Translations under genes and position numbers: made by a program | The notes under the pieces: model-generated | Told to the model about the DNA's origin: nothing | The model's database searches: none | Seen by the model: only the letters and a program-made list of their open reading frames with translations | In this document: in pieces, positions 4,923 to 7,013 of the stretch | Layout: each line of letters opens with the position of its first letter | Numbering within the stretch: position 1 is the first letter of the stretch | Assembly (NCBI GenBank): GCA_023386795.1 | Contig: JAEWJB010000162.1 | Location: forward strand, 1 to 7,013 | DNA: 7,013 nt | From: Pseudomonadota bacterium | Lineage (GTDB): Bacteria; Pseudomonadota; Gammaproteobacteria; Xanthomonadales; Xanthomonadaceae | Reading direction: 5' to 3'

Positions 4923-7013
4923 GCGCGCACGCCGACCACCGACCGCCCGACGCGACCACCGCCGCGGGCATCGACCTCGCGATCGAGCGCATGACGTGCG
5001 CGTCGTGCGTCGCCCGCGTCGAGAAGCGCCTCAACCGCGTCCCCGGCGCGCAGGCCACCGTGAACCTCGCGCTCGAGACGGCGCACGTCGAGCTCGTCGC
5101 GGCCGACGACGCACCGCCGCCCACCGTCGACGCCCTCGTCGCCGCCGTCCGCGCGGCGGGGTACGACGCGCACCCGCTGACGGGTCACGGCAGCGGGTCG
5201 CACGACATCTCCCGCCCGCGAGCGACCGCCGGGCGCACCCCGGACCCGTCGCACGACGCGACCCCGCACGGGTCCGCCCACAGCCCCCACGACGAGGTCG
5301 AGCACGCCCTGTCCGGCATGCAGCACGCCGGCATGGAGCACGACCCGACGGACGACACGTCCGCCCCCGACGACGCCCGCGGCGCCGACCTGCGCCACCG
5401 GCTGCGCGTGGCCGCCGTGCTCACGGTGCCCGTGCTGGTGCTGAGCATGCTGCCTCCCGTGCAGTTCCGCGGCTGGCAGTGGGTCGTCGCCGCGGCCGCG
5501 CTGCCGGTGGTGACGTGGGCGGCGTGGCCGTTCCACCGCGCCGCGTACCGGGCGGCCCGTCACGGCGCCTCGACCATGGACACCCTGGTGTCGATCGGCG
5601 TCGTCGCGGCGACGGCGTGGTCCCTGTGGGCGCTGCTGCTGGGCGGCGCGGGTGAGCTCGGCATGCGCATGACGCCGACGCTGTTCCCGGCCGCGGGCGC
5701 GGGCCACGGCCCCACGATGCCGGAGCTGTACTTCGAGGTCGCGGCCGTGGTCACGACGTTCCTGCTCGCCGGCCGCTACGCCGAACACCGGTCGCGGCGA
5801 CGCGCGGGCGACGCGTTGCGCGCCCTGCTCGACCTGGGCGCGAAGGACGTCGCCCTGCTGGTCACCGGACCCGACGGGCGGCGCGCCGAGCGACGCGTGC
5901 CCGTGGACCGGCTGTCCGTGGGCGACGAGTTCGCCGTGCGACCGGGCGAGAAGGTCGCGACCGACGGGGTCGTGGTGTCGGGGACGAGCGCCCTGGACAC
6001 GTCCCTGCTGACGGGTGAGCCCGTGCCCGTCGACGTCGGGCCCGGCGACGACGTCACGGGGGCGACCGTCAACACGTCGGGGCACCTGGTGGTGCGTGCG
6101 ACACGCGTGGGCGAGGAGACCCGGCTGGCGCAGATCGGCCGCCTCGTGGCCCGCGCGCAGACGGGCAAGGCACCCGTGCAGCGGCTGGCCGACCGGATCT
6201 CGGCGGTGTTCGTGCCGGTCGTGCTGGTGCTCGCGGTGGGGACGCTCGTCGCGTGGCTCGTCACCGGCAGCGGCGTGCAGGCGGCCTTCACCGCGGCCGT
6301 GGCCGTGCTGATCATCGCGTGCCCCTGCGCGCTCGGCCTCGCGACGCCCACGGCGCTGCTGGTCGGCACGGGCCGCGGCGCGCAGCTCGGCGTGCTCATC
6401 AAGGGTCCGGAGATCCTCGAGGAGACGCGCCGCGTCGACACCGTCGTGCTCGACAAGACCGGCACGGTCACCGCCGGGCGCATGGCGCTCGTGGACGTCG
6501 TCCCCGCCCCCGGCGAGGACGCGACCGAGGTGCACCGCCTCGCCGCCGCCGTCGAGTCCCTCGCCGAGCACCCCATCGCCCGGGCTGTCGCAGGGCTCGA
6601 TCGACGGCTCACCGACGAGGAGGAGCCCGACACCCACGGCGCCACCCCCCAGGGCGCCACCCCTCAGGACGTCACCGCCCAGGGCGCCACCCCCCAGGGC
6701 GCGAGCCGTCGTTCCAGCCCCGTCGCGTCCGTCCGGGACCAGGTCGACGCGCCGGTGGGCGCCGACGGGGTCGCGGTCGGCGCCGACGAGGTGCGGGAGT
6801 TCCGCGCCGACGCGGGCCGGGGCGTCAGCGGCGTGGTCCGCACCGCGCACAGCGGCGTCGGGCTCGCGCGGCGTGTGCTCGTCGGCCGGCTGGGCTGGCT
6901 CGACGATCAGGGCGTGCGCACGCAGGACGTCGCCGCCGTGGTCACGGCCGCGGAGGCGGACGGCGCCACGGCCGTCGTCGCCGCGTGGGACGGCCGGGCA
7001 CGCGGTGTGCTGG
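4919..7013 (+). CDS. copA: copper-exporting P1B-type ATPase, 3'-truncated
   Basis: This membrane pump uses ATP to export Cu(I) from the cytoplasm. The first 698 residues are in the window; the hinge motif and last two membrane helices lie beyond it. Order: one HMA domain with MTCASC (Cys27, Cys30); a His/Met-rich linker (85-141, ten His); membrane helices from about residue 164, including the copper-pump segment STMDTLVSIG; the actuator-domain TGE at 365-367; the ion-binding CPC at 468-470 in ACPCALGLATPTA; the phosphorylated Asp512 in DKTGT; HP at 551-552 in AEHPIARA; and the nucleotide-site GRG at 633-635. The HP to GRG distance is about 80 residues; in Archaeoglobus CopA it is about 28, so an insertion of some 50 residues is present here. 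It starts at GTG within the copZ stop (GTGA) with no ribosome site of its own, implying translational coupling. Identity is very secure. Confidence 0.96.
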   Translation, partial: MSAHADHRPPDATTAAGIDLAIERMTCASCVARVEKRLNRVPGAQATVNLALETAHVELVAADDAPPPTVDALVAAVRAAGYDAHPLTGHGSGSHDISRPRATAGRTPDPSHDATPHGSAHSPHDEVEHALSGMQHAGMEHDPTDDTSAPDDARGADLRHRLRVAAVLTVPVLVLSMLPPVQFRGWQWVVAAAALPVVTWAAWPFHRAAYRAARHGASTMDTLVSIGVVAATAWSLWALLLGGAGELGMRMTPTLFPAAGAGHGPTMPELYFEVAAVVTTFLLAGRYAEHRSRRRAGDALRALLDLGAKDVALLVTGPDGRRAERRVPVDRLSVGDEFAVRPGEKVATDGVVVSGTSALDTSLLTGEPVPVDVGPGDDVTGATVNTSGHLVVRATRVGEETRLAQIGRLVARAQTGKAPVQRLADRISAVFVPVVLVLAVGTLVAWLVTGSGVQAAFTAAVAVLIIACPCALGLATPTALLVGTGRGAQLGVLIKGPEILEETRRVDTVVLDKTGTVTAGRMALVDVVPAPGEDATEVHRLAAAVESLAEHPIARAVAGLDRRLTDEEEPDTHGATPQGATPQDVTAQGATPQGASRRSSPVASVRDQVDAPVGADGVAVGADEVREFRADAGRGVSGVVRTAHSGVGLARRVLVGRLGWLDDQGVRTQDVAAVVTAAEADGATAVVAAWDGRARGVL
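6638..6697 (+). repeat. four 15-bp in-frame repeats encoding GATPQ in CopA
   Basis: Four consecutive 15-bp units (consensus GGCGCCACCCCCCAG) run in frame: GATPQ, GATPQ, DVTAQ, GATPQ, with a partial fifth (GAS). Units 1 and 4 are identical, unit 2 differs by one synonymous base, and unit 3 has diverged. They encode residues 574-593, in a low-complexity insertion of the ATP-binding domain. The array looks like a product of slippage or unequal exchange, and copy number may vary between strains without breaking the frame. Confidence 0.92.

Noticed and set aside
4889..6850. Long minus-strand open frame opposite copA (653 codons)
   Set aside because: It is a compositional shadow of copA, rich in Arg, His, Gly and Val, with no recognisable motif or ribosome site.

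Overview
The window comes from a very GC-rich bacterial chromosome, above 70% G+C by eye, with strong third-position G/C bias. Gene content and order point to an Actinomycete. Features that fit are the hemB-hemL pair, a CsoR-type copper operon and an Rrf2/TSUP pair. The protein and base style suggests Micrococcales, perhaps near Cellulomonas, but that placement is an impression and not a proof. Both window edges cut genes: hemB lacks its start and copA lacks its end.

Layout. (1) Bases 2-2280, plus strand: the end of hemB and all of hemL, two tetrapyrrole-pathway enzymes joined by a 1-nt stop/start overlap. (2) Bases 2281-2551: a convergent intergenic region packed with structure. It holds four exact-period 26-bp tandem repeats, a single inverted copy that forms a 22-bp hairpin with the last repeat, a second long hairpin and a third short one. 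(3) Bases 2552-4122, minus strand: an Rrf2-family regulator (3664-4122) followed by a TSUP/TauE-type membrane permease (2552-3490). The 173 bp between them carry a plausible promoter and an operator-like inverted repeat. (4) Bases 4194-7013, plus strand: a copper-resistance operon of csoR, copZ (one HMA domain) and copA (P1B-type Cu ATPase, truncated by the window). It is preceded by a textbook CsoR operator, and the next two genes have no operator of their own.

How the parts work together. HemB makes porphobilinogen from 5-aminolevulinate, and HemL supplies that 5-aminolevulinate. The copper block is a self-contained homeostasis circuit. Apo-CsoR should repress at 4194-4210; Cu(I) binding to Cys59/His84/Cys88 should release it. 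CopZ then carries Cu(I) to CopA, which exports it. The Rrf2/TSUP pair resembles sulfur-metabolism loci, with the regulator probably acting on the permease promoter. The rrf2 and csoR genes are divergent and share a 98-bp spacer that holds the CsoR operator, so copper could influence both directions.

I see no phage, insertion sequence, CRISPR array, tRNA or rRNA. The least ordinary features are the tandem-repeat/hairpin array at 2301-2432 and an approximately 50-residue repeat-bearing insertion in the nucleotide-binding domain of CopA.
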